64,000 nucleotides of DNA, taken from contig JAIOJX010000025.1 in the NCBI GenBank assembly GCA_022376925.1, positions 138,219,301 to 138,283,300 of the forward strand, in the 5' to 3' direction. The position numbers and the translations under genes were made by a program. The notes under the pieces are model-generated. The model saw only the letters and a list, made by a program, of their open reading frames with translations, did not search any database and was not told the origin of the DNA. The DNA comes from Tragulus kanchil (Eukaryota > Chordata > Mammalia > Artiodactyla > Tragulidae). Position 1 is the stretch's first letter, and each line of letters begins with the position of its first letter. Positions 11,945 through 22,646 of this stretch are shown in pieces.

Positions 11945-12465
11945 TTGGGTAATCCTGCATGTTATCCCTCAGCCGGTCATCCATCTCCAAGCTTGTGGCT
12001 TATGGAAAGGGAAGATGCTTGGCGTTTAAACCATTAGACTTAGGATGGTTGTTCAATACATTGAATGGCTCTTCTATTTTAATATAAATTAAAATTAAGG
12101 GAGAGCCCTGGGAAAGCTCTGTTTTAATTAGAGTTGGAATGCATCTTAGGAGACCATTTCTGCCAGTTATAATCATAACAGTGGCATTATGACTTTTTTT
12201 TTAAAGAATCCTTACTTAATAAGCTGGATCTTTCCTGAGGTCTTCAAGTTTATTTTATGGATGATTTTTGTCGAATTAAGTGAAAGGCAGAAGAATGCAA
12301 GCATTCTTCTTTGGCCCTAAATCCTTCTCTTGGGGATATGAAACAGCTGAGCAGTAATCTTCAGGCAAGGGTGCTTAAGACTGGCTAGCTCTTGAACAGG
12401 AGCCATGAGGTTGGGAAATCTGGACTTACCCTTCCTTTATTGAGGACCATTCACATAGAGGTTTG
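11945..12465. other. No recognisable feature
   Basis: AT-rich single-copy DNA between the SINE at 11.6 kb and the L1 fragments at 12.5 kb. I see no exon-like reading frame or repeat that I can name. Confidence 0.4.
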
Positions 12466-12469
12466 TTTG

Positions 12470-12970
12470 TTTTTTAAAATTTTTATTGGAGTAATATAGT
12501 TATATAGGGCTTCCCAGGTGGTGCTAATGGTACGAAACCCACTGGCCAATGCAGGAGACATGAGACTGGGTTTGATCCCTGGGACGGGAAGATCCCCTAG
12601 AGGAGGAAATGGCAACCAGCTTCAGTATTCTTGCCTGGAGAATTCCACGAACAGAGGATCCTGGCAGGCCACAGTCCATGGGGTCTCACAGAGTCAGGCA
12701 CGACTGAGGCAGCTTAGCGCACAGCACCCAGAGTTGCTTTACTGTACTCTGTTAGTTTCTGCTGTGCAGCAGAGTGAGTCAGCTGAGCATATACATATAT
12801 CCTGTCTTTTTTTGGATTTCCCTTCCGTTTAGGTCCCCACAGAGTATTAGTAGAGTTCCTGGGAGTGCTGTGTGGTAGGTTCTCATTAGTTACCTATTTT
12901 ATACACACTATCAATAGTCTAGTTTCAGTCCCCGAATTCATCCCACCCCACTCTCTTTCCCCTTTGGTCA
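12470..12970 (-). mobile_element. L1 LINE 3' end, interrupted by a Bov SINE
   Basis: In plus-strand reading this starts tttttattggagtaatatag and, after the SINE at 12507-12727, continues with tgttagtttctgctgtgcag, catatacatatatcctgtct and cagagtattagtagagttcc. This is the reverse complement of an artiodactyl L1 3' untranslated region. It is truncated and non-coding. Confidence 0.75.
12507..12727 (+). mobile_element. Bov-tA/Bov-A composite SINE
   Basis: The head is gggcttcccaggtggtgcta, with a weak B box gtttgatccc. The body is gaagatcccctagaggagga, agtattcttgcctggagaat, catggggtctcacagagtca and gcacgactga. Divergence is clear, so the element is older than the CHR-2-like SINEs here. It sits inside the L1 3' end at 12470-12970. 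Confidence 0.85.
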
Positions 12971-13559
12971 CGGAAAGTTTTAACTTGATTGCCCACAAAT
13001 TGTATACCGTGTTGGGAAGCTGGGTGATAAACTGTACTTCAGCGATGGTGTAAGTTGTGATCTCTGGCCTTCTGTTAGAATGCAGTCCAGGGCATTGCCT
13101 TGCCTCCTTGCCTCAGAGTTCACAGCCAGGGAGACTGGCCCAGCCTGAATTATTTAACTCATCTTATCCTTTAAGATAATTACAAGTAGTCCTTGAACTA
13201 AACGACATACAAATTTGGGCCTTGCACAGGTATCTTTGTCTTTTCTTCATTTTCTCTTTTACTGAACATAGAGCTGTCTCCTGGTCTTTGGTTCTGCTTG
13301 AGGGTTGTTTATAATCCCTGCTCTGGATTACCTCATTCTGCTAGTCTCTTGCAGTATGATTTATCTTTTTAAAATTAAATTCCCTTCCCTTAAATGATCT
13401 TTCCTTATGAATCTTCCTTCCTAAGAATGTTTAGTTATTTGGTATAGCTGAAGAAAGAGGGAGGAAAGAAGGGAAAGAAGAAAGAAAATTCTGTTTGGCC
13501 CTGTATTAATAATAGGTCATGTCAGTATTTGATTTGGTCACTAATTTCCAATATTCCGG

Positions 13560-14369
13560 GGTTTTCTCTCAAATGTTAAAAATATTTTTATTATGGAAAA
13601 ATATTTAAAATAGAATTTACCATTTTGAAATGTACAGTTTATTAGCATTAAATACATTCAAAATATTATACAGGCATTACATTATCCATGTCCAGAACTT
13701 TCTCACATTCCAAACAGAAACACTGTATCTGTTAAACAATAACTCCTCATTCCCCCTGTCCTCTGAAACTTCTATTATACTTTCTGTCTCTGAATTCTCT
13801 ATGAATTCTGGGTACCTCATAGAAATGGGATCATACAGTGTTTATCCTTCTGGCTGACTCGTTTCACTTAGAATAATGTTTTCAACATAATAAGGTTCAT
13901 TATGTTGTAGCTTATGTTAGGTCTTTATTCTGTTTTATGGCTGAAGAAGATTCCACTGTGTATGTGTGTGTGTTCGTGTGTGTGTGTGCGTATGTTACTT
14001 GCTTAGTCATGTCCAACTCTTTGTGACCCTATGAACTGTATCCTGCCAGGCTCCTCTGTCCATGGGATTTTCCCAGGCAAGAAGCCTGGAGTGTGTTATC
14101 ATTCCCTTCTCTAGGGGATCTTCCCAACCCATATCATGGACGTAAAATTTATTCATCTGTTGATGGACATTTGGGTTGTTTTCACCTTTTGCATTCCAGA
14201 ACAATGCTTCTATGAACATTGTTACGTAAGTATCTCCTTGAGTCCCTGTTATCTATTCTTTTGGATATATAGGTAGGAGTGGAATTGTTGGATTGTTAGT
14301 TAACTAATTAATTCTTTCTTTAACTTTCCGAGGACCTGCCAAATTGCTTTTCGTGGTGACTATACCATT
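13560..14369 (-). mobile_element. Old L1 LINE fragment, lower part
   Basis: Minus-strand L1 sequence: tgtacagtttattagcatta, catagaaatgggatcataca, ctgttgatggacatttgggt, gcttctatgaacattgttac and gtaggagtggaattgttgga are reverse-strand marks of the L1 ORF2 end and 3' region. A Bov-A fragment interrupts it near 13985-14135 and a younger L1 tail at 14370-14745. Stops and indels throughout; inactive. Confidence 0.7.
13985..14135 (-). mobile_element. Bov-A/Bov-tA SINE fragment
   Basis: On the plus strand the marks are cttagtcatgtccaactctt, tgtgaccctatgaactgtat, ccaggctcctctgtccatgg and cttctctaggggatcttccc. The tRNA head is missing after about 14130, so the copy is truncated. A short GT repeat abuts it at 13957-13990. 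Confidence 0.75.
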
Positions 14370-14745
14370 GTTTTTAATTAATTTTTATTGGACTATAGCT
14401 GATCTATAATGTTGTATTAGTTTCCGCTGTATAACAAAACAAATTAGTTATACATATACGTATATCCAGTCTTTTCAAGATTCTCTTCCCACATAGGTCA
14501 TTGCAGAGTATGGAGTAGAGTTCCCTGTGCTATACTAGGTTCTTATTAGTTATCTATTTTATATATAGTAGTGTGTGCACGTCAGCCTGAATCTCCCAAT
14601 TTATCCCTGCCCCCACTTCCCTCTTGGTAACCCTAGGTTGGTTTTCTCCATCTGTGACTCTGTTTCTGTTTTGTAAATAGGTTCATTTGTACTATCTTTT
14701 GGATTCCACATATAAACAATATCATATGATGTTTTTCTTTCTCTA
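14370..14745 (-). mobile_element. L1 LINE 3' end inserted in older L1
   Basis: In plus-strand reading it starts with tttttaattaatttttattg and continues ttgtattagtttccgctgta, cagagtatggagtagagttc and ttatctattttatatatagt, the reverse complement of an artiodactyl L1 3' end. Flanking 11-base repeats actataccatt (14359-14369) and actatgccatt (14746-14756) form a one-mismatch target-site duplication, and older L1 sequence resumes after it. This dates it as a nested insertion. Confidence 0.8.
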
Positions 14746-15310
14746 ACTATGCCATTTTATGTTCCTGCCACCAATGTACAGGGGTTTCAGTTTCCCCACA
14801 GCTTCACTCATGATTGATTGTTATAACAATTAATATTTCATTGTATTTATATGCCACATTTTGTTTATTTGTTCATTTGTCAGTGAAAACTTGGGTTGCT
14901 TCCATGTTTTAGCTATTATAAATGATGCTGCTATGAGCATGGATGTATAAATATCTCTTTTGAGAACCTGCTTCCAATTCTTTTGGCTATATACTCAGAA
15001 ATTATCCATTGGATCATATGGTAATTGTATTTTTAACTTTTTTGAGGAACAACCATATTGTTTTCCACTGTGGCTATACCATTTTACATTCCTACCTACA
15101 GAGAACAAGGGTTCCAATTTCCCTACATGGACGCCAGCACTTTGTCTTTTATTTCTGCATAATTGTTGTCCTGACAGGTGTAAAGTGATATTTCACTGTG
15201 GTTTTGACTTGCATTCTGCTAATGATTAGTTATGTTTAGCATCTTATTAAGTGCTTCTTGACCATTCCGTATGTTGTTTATTCGAGTCCTTTGCCCGCTT
15301 TTGAATCAGA
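14746..15310 (-). mobile_element. Old L1 LINE fragments
   Basis: Reverse-strand L1 marks include aacttgggttgcttccatgt, tataaatgatgctgctatga, ccattggatcatatggtaat and cactgtggctataccatttt, then ttgacttgcattctgctaat. The part that repeats the logic of 14150-14370 suggests two separate old fragments side by side. From 14858 on it is copied to 15943-16395 by duplication 5. Confidence 0.7.
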
Positions 15311-17012
15311 TTGTAAAAAAATTTGTAATACAGATTTTCAGGAAATTGTCCTTACAGTATGATAGATGGAAAAACAAGATGAGGAGATAATAGAAGTTTT
15401 CAGTATGTGATCCCGTGTCTTTAAGTCTAGTAAGTAAAATCAAAACAAATATTTCTCTAGGAAATTGAAGGTCATGAAGAAGTTTAGAATTAGTTGATGT
15501 TTCCTTACATAGAGATGCAAAGATGCTAATCACTAGAGTCCCATCTTTAATTGATATGAGGGGTACATGAAATCAACTCACGTGTAGAATTAGCATTGAC
15601 GAATAGCTTAATATCAAACAAAGTAGGACTGGAACTGTTAATCCTGCCCGCTTTCCGCTCCCAAGGTGCCATCTAAGTTCTCAAAAATCTCATGTCCCCA
15701 CTTATGCACAAATAGTTTCACTAGCATAGACTTTTTGAGGGCAGGCATTTTTGTCTTTTATAAGATAACAGGGGGGTTCCCTGGTGGCTTAGATGGTCAA
15801 GAATCTGCTTGCACTGCAGGAGATGTGGGTTTAATCCTAAGTAGGAAGATCCCTAGAGAAGGGAATGGGGAATGGCAACCCACTCCATTATTCTTGCTGG
15901 AAAAAGCCATGGAAAAAAAGAGGAGCCTTTTTGGTTTTAAAAATTTTGTTTATTTGTTCATTTGTCAGTGAAAACTTGGGTTGCTTCCATGTTTTAGCTA
16001 TTATAAATGATGCTGCTATGAGCATGGATGTATAAATATCTCTTTTGAGAACCTGCTTCCAATTCTTTTGGCTATATACTCAGAAATTATCCATTGGATC
16101 ATATGGTAATTGTATTTTTAACTTTTTTGAGGAACAACCATATTGTTTTCCACTGTGGCTATACCATTTTACATTCCTACCTACAGAGAACAAGGGTTCC
16201 AATTTCCCTACATGGACGCCAGCACTTTGTCTTTTATTTCTGCATAATTGTTGTCCTGACAGGTGTAAAGTGATATTTCACTGTGGTTTTGACTTGCATT
16301 CTGCTAATGATTAGTTATGTTTAGCATCTTATTAAGTGCTTCTTGACCATTCCGTATGTTGTTTATTCGAGTCCTTTGCCCGCTTTTGAATCAGATTGTA
16401 AAAAAATTTGTAATACAGATTTTCAGGAAATTGTCCTTACAGTATGATAGATGGAAAAACAAGATGAGGAGATAATAGAAGTTTTCAGTATGTGATCCCG
16501 TGTCTTTAAGTCTAGTAAGTAAAATCAAAACAAATATTTCTCTAGGAAATTGAAGGTCATGAAGAAGTTTAGAATTAGTTGATGTTTCCTTACATAGAGA
16601 TGCAAAGATGCTAATCACTAGAGTCCCATCTTTAATTGATATGGGGGGTACATGAAATCAACTCACGTGTAGAATTAGCATTGACGAATAGCTTAATATC
16701 AAACAAAGTAGGACTGGAACTGTTAATCCTGCCCGCTTTCCGCTCCCAAGGTGCCATCTAAGTTCTCAAAAATCTCATGTCCCCACTTATGCACAAATAG
16801 TTTCACTAGCATAGACTTTTTGAGGGCAGGCATTTTTGTCTTTTATAAGATAACAGGGGGGTTCCCTGGTGGCTTAGATGGTCAAGAATCTGCTTGCACT
16901 GCAGGAGATGTGGGTTTAATCCCTAAGTAGGGAAGATCCCCTAGAGAAGGGAATGGGGAATGGCAACCCACTCCATTATTCTTGCTGGAAAAAGCCATGG
17001 ATAGAGGAGCCT
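14858..17012 (+). repeat. Direct tandem duplication 5 (offset 1085-1088)
   Basis: The upstream copy is 14858-15927 and the downstream copy 15943-17012. The upstream copy loses single bases near its end (taatcctaagtaggaag versus the longer run at 16919-16935, and gatccct versus gatcccct) and turns into an A-rich scramble at 15914-15942. This is typical of a low-quality contig end. It is the first step of a chain that runs to 26.8 kb. Confidence 0.95.
15774..15927 (+). mobile_element. Bov-tA SINE, truncated by junction
   Basis: Starts ggttccctggtggcttagat; the B box region reads gggtttaatcc. The body has caacccactccattattctt and is cut off at the duplication junction near 15927. The same locus is complete at 16857-17077 and again at 17914-18134. 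The three are one insertion, not three. Confidence 0.85.
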
Positions 17013-17077
17013 GGCTGGCTATAGGTCATGGGATCACAAAACATCTGAGACAACTGAGTGACTAACATGACCACAAC
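16857..17077 (+). mobile_element. Bov-tA/Bov-A SINE
   Basis: Complete version of the element also seen truncated at 15774 and again at 17914. It has head, body caacccactccattattctt, gatagaggagcctggctggc and an end with gagacaactgagtgactaac. Moderately diverged. Confidence 0.85.
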
Positions 17078-17119
17078 AAAATAAGAAGAGTTGTTCTTAG
17101 ATGCAGTTGAACCTTTATG

Positions 17120-17273
17120 TTTTTTGGTTTTTTTAAAAAAATCATTTATTTATTTGGCTCCACTGGATCTTAGTTGCAGCCTGTGGGATCTAGTTCCCCG
17201 ACTAGGAATCTAACTAAGGCCCCCTGCATTGGAAACACAGAGTCTTAACCACTGGACCACCAGGGAAGTCCCC
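17120..17273 (-). mobile_element. CHR-1-type SINE
   Basis: On the plus strand it ends accactggaccaccagggaa followed by gtcc, the reverse complement of a tRNA-derived CHR head. Upstream are gatctagttccccgactagg and an A/T-rich tttatttattt tail. It is a short 5' part only. Duplicated at 18178-18330. Confidence 0.8.
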
Positions 17274-17913
17274 CTTTATGTCTTTTAAAAAGAGTTTTAT
17301 GTAACACCATAAACTGCGTTGCTAGAATAATTTTAAGGCGATTAAATTTTTTTTGTGTATAAATGTGTGTCTACTTATGTATGTATGACTTTGTTTTTAT
17401 GCAATCCTATTTATGAATAGTTTCTCCAAATAGAGTATTTGTTTTGGGTTGGTGAGAGAACCAGTATCTTTAAAAAGGTAAAAGGAAACAAGTATTTCCT
17501 TAGAGGATATTTTGGAGTTTTACTGCACCAAGTAATGTTTCAATGCAAAAGAAACGAGCAATTTCTGTTCCTAGCCTCAGGTTATAGAGTCTCGCAGCAC
17601 TTTTTGGCCTCCTTCCTTAGGCTGCAGTGAATGTGTTTGCATCTGTCCCAGAGCTAAGAATAATTTAATATAAATTCCAAACCACCCACCCACCTTGCAA
17701 GAAGAAAAGAAGTAAATAAGGACTTTCTGAGTAGAATGAAACTTTTGGACCTCAGCCTTAGCGGATCTTATTTTGTCCAGCATCTACAGACCTCTGTGCC
17801 CTTTCAAGGTGCCATCTAAGTTCTCAAAAATCTCATGTCCCCACTTATGCACAAATAGTTTCACTAGCATAGACTTTTTGAGGGCAGGCATTTTTGTCTT
17901 TTATACGATAACA

Positions 17914-18134
17914 GGGGGGTTCCCTGGTGGCTTAGATGGTCAAGAATCTGCTGGCACTGCAGGAGATGTGGGTTTAATCCCTAAGTAGGAAGATCCCCTA
18001 GAGAAGGGAATGGGGAATGGCAACCCACTCCATTATTCTTGCTGGAAAAAGCCATGGATAGAGGAGCCTGGCTGGCTATAGGTCATGGGATCACAAAACA
18101 TCTGAGACAACTGAGTGACTAACATGACCACAAC
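17914..18134 (+). mobile_element. Bov-tA/Bov-A SINE (duplicate copy)
   Basis: Same insertion as 16857-17077, displaced by about 1057 bases, with a few single-base differences near its head. Confidence 0.8.
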
Positions 18135-18177
18135 AAAATAAGAAGAGTTGTTCTTAGATGCAGTTGAACCTTTATGT

Positions 18178-18330
18178 TTTTTGGTTTTTTTAAAAAAATC
18201 ATTTATTTATTTGGCTCCACTGGATCTTAGTTGCAGCCTGTGGGATCTAGTTCCCCGACTAGGAATCTAACTAAGGCCCCCTGCATTGGAAACACAGAGT
18301 CTTAACCACTGGACCACCAGGGAAGTCCCC
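18178..18330 (-). mobile_element. CHR-1-type SINE (duplicate copy)
   Basis: Same element as 17120-17273, repeated by duplication 6 with no difference noticed. Confidence 0.8.
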
Positions 18331-18728
18331 CTTTATGTCTTTTAAAAAGAGTTTTATGTAACACCATAAACTGCGTTGCTAGAATAATTTTAAGGCGATT
18401 AAATTTTTTTTGTGTATAAATGTGTGTCTACTTATGTATGTATGACTTTGTTTTTATGCAATCCTATTTATGAATAGTTTCTCCAAATAGAGTATTTGTT
18501 TTGGGTTGGTGAGAGAACCAGTATCTTTAAAAAGGTAAAAGGAAACAAGTATTTCCTTAGAGGATATTTTGGAGTTTTACTGCACCAAGTAATGTTTCAA
18601 TGCAAAAGAAACGAGCAATTTCTGTTCCTAGCCTCAGGTTATAGAGTCTCGCAGCACTTTTTGGCCTCCTTCCTTAGGCTGCAGTGAATGTGTTTGCATC
18701 TGTCCCAGAGCTAAGAATAATTTAATAT

Positions 18729-20864
18729 AAATTCCAAACCACCCACCCACCTTGCAAGAAGAAAAGAAGTAAATAAGGACTTTCTGAGTAGAATGAAACT
18801 TTTGGACCTCAGCCTTAGCGGATCTTATTTTGTCCAGCATCTACAGACCTCTGTGCCCTTTCAAGGGCAGAGGCACCTAGGATTCAGGACTCAACACTGA
18901 GCTCATCCTCCTCCCTTAGCATTCCGTGCACATATGCTCCAAGCCTTGTGGATGGAGCCTCTTCTCTGACCACGGTCTTCTCGCCTTTTAGTCCCACCAC
19001 TTTCCGTAGTGATGGTCTTTCTTTTTTGCTTTCACTCTGAGCTTTTCCTCTTTTTTACCCCCTCTTGATTGCCCAGTGCCTCACTCTCCTAGTCTTGCCC
19101 CCTCATGCTCAGCCTGGGCTTCGGGAGCACACATGTCAAGACACACCCAGTGCTCCCCTCCCGGCACCCTGAAAAGGCCCCCAGCCCCAGCTGTTGCACT
19201 TCTAGAGCACTTCCCTCTGCCTCCAGCCCTCTTCACTGTTCCCTTACACATTTGTATTGCCAGCCCTTGACTGACCATCATTGTTTGTCAGGACTAAAAG
19301 GTTTCAAATAAAATACTGATTAAAAGCTTCAGTCACTTATTTTATTGCCCTTGACTCCTTCACACATTTTTCAAGAAGTTATTTCAAGAAAAAGTTATTT
19401 CAAACTGTTTCCATACTTTGCAAATCTGCCTTCAATTTTAGATGACTTAGCTTCTTGCTTTACTTGGGAAATTCAGCATGAACTTGGTTTTCTTCTCTTT
19501 TTCTTAAACATTTCAGTTCCCATAACTATCTCACTAAGTTTTCCTCTAGCTCTGTTATTTTTTTTTTTACGTTGGGTCTTTGTTGTGGAACTCAGACTCT
19601 TTGTTGAGACGCGTGGATTCTCTAGAAGTGGCCTATGGACTCCAGAAAGTGTGGTCTTCAGTAGTTGCGGCTCGCAGGCTCACTAATTGCCCGGAGCCCA
19701 GGGGCTCAGAGTTGTGGTGCGTGGACTTAGTTGCCTTGAGGTGGACGTAGTTGCATTTGGGGCCTTCCGGACCAGGGATTGAATGTGTTTGCTCTCCAGC
19801 TAATATTTAAATTCCAAACCACCCACCCACCTTGCAAGAAGAAAAGAAGTAAATAAGGACTTTCTGAGTAGAATGAAACTTTTGGACCTCAGCCTTAGCG
19901 GATCTTATTTTGTCCAGCATCTACAGACCTCTGTGCCCTTTCAAGGGCAGAGGCACCTAGGATTCAGGACTCAACACTGAGCTCATCCTCCTCCCTTAGC
20001 ATTCCGTGCACATATGCTCCAAGCCTTGTGGATGGAGCCTCTTCTCTGACCACGGTCTTCTCGCCTTTTAGTCCCACCACTTTCCGTAGTGATGGTCTTT
20101 CTTTTTTGCTTTCACTCTGAGCTTTTCCTCTTTTTTACCCCCTCTTGATTGCCCAGTGCCTCACTCTCCTAGTCTTGCCCCCTCATGCTCAGCCTGGGCT
20201 TCGGGAGCACACATGTCAAGACACACCCAGTGCTCCCCTCCCGGCACCCTGAAAAGGCCCCCAGCCCCAGCTGTTGCACTTCTAGAGCACTTCCCTCTGC
20301 CTCCAGCCCTCTTCACTGTTCCCTTACACATTTGTATTGCCAGCCCTTGACTGACCATCATTGTTTGTCAGGACTAAAAGGTTTCAAATAAAATACTGAT
20401 TAAAAGCTTCAGTCACTTATTTTATTGCCCTTGACTCCTTCACACATTTTTCAAGAAGTTATTTCAAGAAAAAGTTATTTCAAACTGTTTCCATACTTTG
20501 CAAATCTGCCTTCAATTTTAGATGACTTAGCTTCTTGCTTTACTTGGGAAATTCAGCATGAACTTGGTTTTCTTCTCTTTTTCTTAAACATTTCAGTTCC
20601 CATAACTATCTCACTAAGTTTTCCTCTAGCTCTGTTATTTTTTTTTTTACGTTGAGTCTTTGTTGTGGAACTCAGACTCTTTGTTGAGACGCGTGGATTC
20701 TCTAGAAGTGGCCTATGGACTCCAGAAAGTGTGGTCTTCAGTAGTTGCGGCTCGCAGGCTCACTAATTGCCCGGAGCCCAGGGGCTCAGAGTTGTGGTGC
20801 GTGGACTTAGTTGCCTTGAGGTGGACTTAGTTGCATTTGGGGTCTTCCCGGACCAGGGATTGAA
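18729..20864 (+). repeat. Direct tandem duplication 7 (offset 1080)
   Basis: The upstream copy is 18729-19783 and the downstream copy 19809-20864. The linker of about 25 bases at 19784-19808 matches neither flank well. The upstream copy breaks inside a CHR-1 SINE, with ggccttccggacc in place of ggtcttcccggacc just before the break. The block at 17672-17809 is thus present three times. Confidence 0.95.
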
Positions 20865-20921
20865 CTCGAGACTCCTACATTGCAAGGCATATTCTTAACC
20901 ACTGGACTATCAGGGAAGTCC
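20638..20921 (-). mobile_element. CHR-1-type SINE, long copy
   Basis: In plus-strand reading: a T-rich start, agttgcggctcgcaggctca, agagttgtggtgcgtggact, gaccagggattgaactcgag, and the head end ccactggactatcagggaag then tccc. The element is about 280 bases long and moderately diverged. Other versions are 19558-19783 (cut at the junction) and 21747-22031 (complete). All three are one insertion multiplied by duplications 7 and 8. Confidence 0.85.
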
Positions 20922-20944
20922 CTATATTTCAATTATTTTAACAG

Positions 20945-20948
<4 letters not shown>

Positions 20949-20985
<37 letters not shown>
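20949..20985 (+). repeat. GT microsatellite
   Basis: An uninterrupted TG dinucleotide run of 37 bases. The duplicate at 22058-22094 has the same number of repeats. Confidence 0.95.
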
Positions 20986-20988
<3 letters not shown>

Positions 20989-21746
20989 ACAGACATGTTT
21001 TAAATGCCTGCTCTGGTGGCATTTGGTAGAAGCCACACAATAATAAGTAATGTTAGAGGGGTTGGTACACCTCACAAGGCGCTTGCATATACATCATCTC
21101 ATTTAATCATTATCCAGGCTCCTCTTTAGTATTCTGGAAGAAAAACGTCCCATTTTCCAAAGGCAGGCTTTGTGTTTGTCCTCTTGACCTTATTATGTCC
21201 CATCTTCTCAGAAACTTTGGTTTCAGATTTCTCCTTTTCCCCACTGATTCTGTTCCTTCTTAATCTAACATCCTTAGGTCTGACTTAGAGTGTAAAACAA
21301 CTTTTGGCCACAAGTATAGCTTCAAGTCTCCACCTTAACTTTAAAATTTTCCATGAATTCCTTATCTCATGCATTCTGGCTTCATACTCTCATTGTGAAT
21401 AGAAACTAGATTTTACAGATTCATCTACAATTTAAATGATAGCCAAAAAAGTGCAGTGCCCTTTTTTGCTATCTGTGTCTGGTCACAGGCATTGAAAGCG
21501 TTTCTTCACCTTTGAAGACAACTGGTCATCGAGGGCTGGTGTGGAGCCTGGACGCGGCCTGTGGTGGTTGTCGGGCAGTGGGTGGAGGGTGTGATCCAGG
21601 TGCAATAGGCTCCCGGAGCTCCGGTCGATTGCCTGGGAACCTCTTGATGAAAGCCTGTATGTCCGGGGGGTTGCCTGCTTTTTTTTAGGAACGCGGAAAT
21701 TTCAGTTCCCATAACTATCTCACTAAGTTTTCCTCTAGCTCTGTTA

Positions 21747-22031
21747 TTTTTTTTTTTACGTTGGGTCTTTGTTGTGGAACTCAGACTCTTTGTTGAGACG
21801 CGTGGATTCTCTAGAAGTGGCCTATGGACTCCAGAAAGTGTGGTCTTCAGTAGTTGCGGCTCGCAGGCTCACTAATTGCCCGGAGCCCAGGGGCTCAGAG
21901 TTGTGGTGCGTGGACTTAGTTGCCTTGAGGTGGACTTAGTTGCATTTGGGGTCTTCCCGGACCAGGGATTGAACTCGAGACTCCTACATTGCAAGGCATA
22001 TTCTTAACCACTGGACTATCAGGGAAGTCCC
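21747..22031 (-). mobile_element. CHR-1-type SINE (duplicate copy)
   Basis: Copy of 20638-20921 displaced by 1109 bases, complete to the tRNA-derived head. One g/a difference sits in the acgttgggtc block near its start. Confidence 0.85.
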
Positions 22032-22053
22032 TATATTTCAATTATTTTAACAG

Positions 22054-22057
<4 letters not shown>

Positions 22058-22094
<37 letters not shown>
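22058..22094 (+). repeat. GT microsatellite (duplicate copy)
   Basis: Same uninterrupted TG run and same length as 20949-20985. Equal length at such a mutable tract argues that the two copies come from the same piece of DNA. Confidence 0.95.
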
Positions 22095-22097
<3 letters not shown>

Positions 22098-22646
22098 ACA
22101 GACATGTTTTAAATGCCTGCTCTGGTGGCATTTGGTAGAAGCCACACAATAATAAGTAATGTTAGAGGGGTTGGTACACCTCACAAGGCGCTTGCATATA
22201 CATCATCTCATTTAATCATTATCCAGGCTCCTCTTTAGTATTCTGGAAGAAAAACGTCCCATTTTCCAAAGGCAGGCTTTGTGTTTGTCCTCTTGACCTT
22301 ATTATGTCCCATCTTCTCAGAAACTTTGGTTTCAGATTTCTCCTTTTCCCCACTGATTCTGTTCCTTCTTAATCTAACATCCTTAGGTCTGACTTAGAGT
22401 GTAAAACAACTTTTGGCCACAAGTATAGCTTCAAGTCTCCACCTTAACTTTAAAATTTTCCATGAATTCCTTATCTCATGCATTCTGGCTTCATACTCTC
22501 ATTGTGAATAGAAACTAGATTTTACAGATTCATCTACAATTTAAATGATAGCCAAAAAAGTGCAGTGCCCTTTTTTGCTATCTGTGTCTGGTCACAGGCA
22601 TTGAAAGCGTTTCTTCACCTTTGAAGACAACTGGTCATCGAGGGCT

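Larger units (their letters stand above)
16747..18866 (+). repeat. Direct tandem duplication 6 (offset 1058)
   Basis: The upstream copy is 16747-17809 and the downstream copy 17805-18866. They meet exactly on a shared caagg, with no linker. Because duplication 5 overlaps, the block at 15662-15927 is present three times (from 15662, 16747 and 17805). Small differences sit near the start of the downstream copy (tatacgataaca for tataagataaca, tgctggcac for tgcttgcac). Confidence 0.95.
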
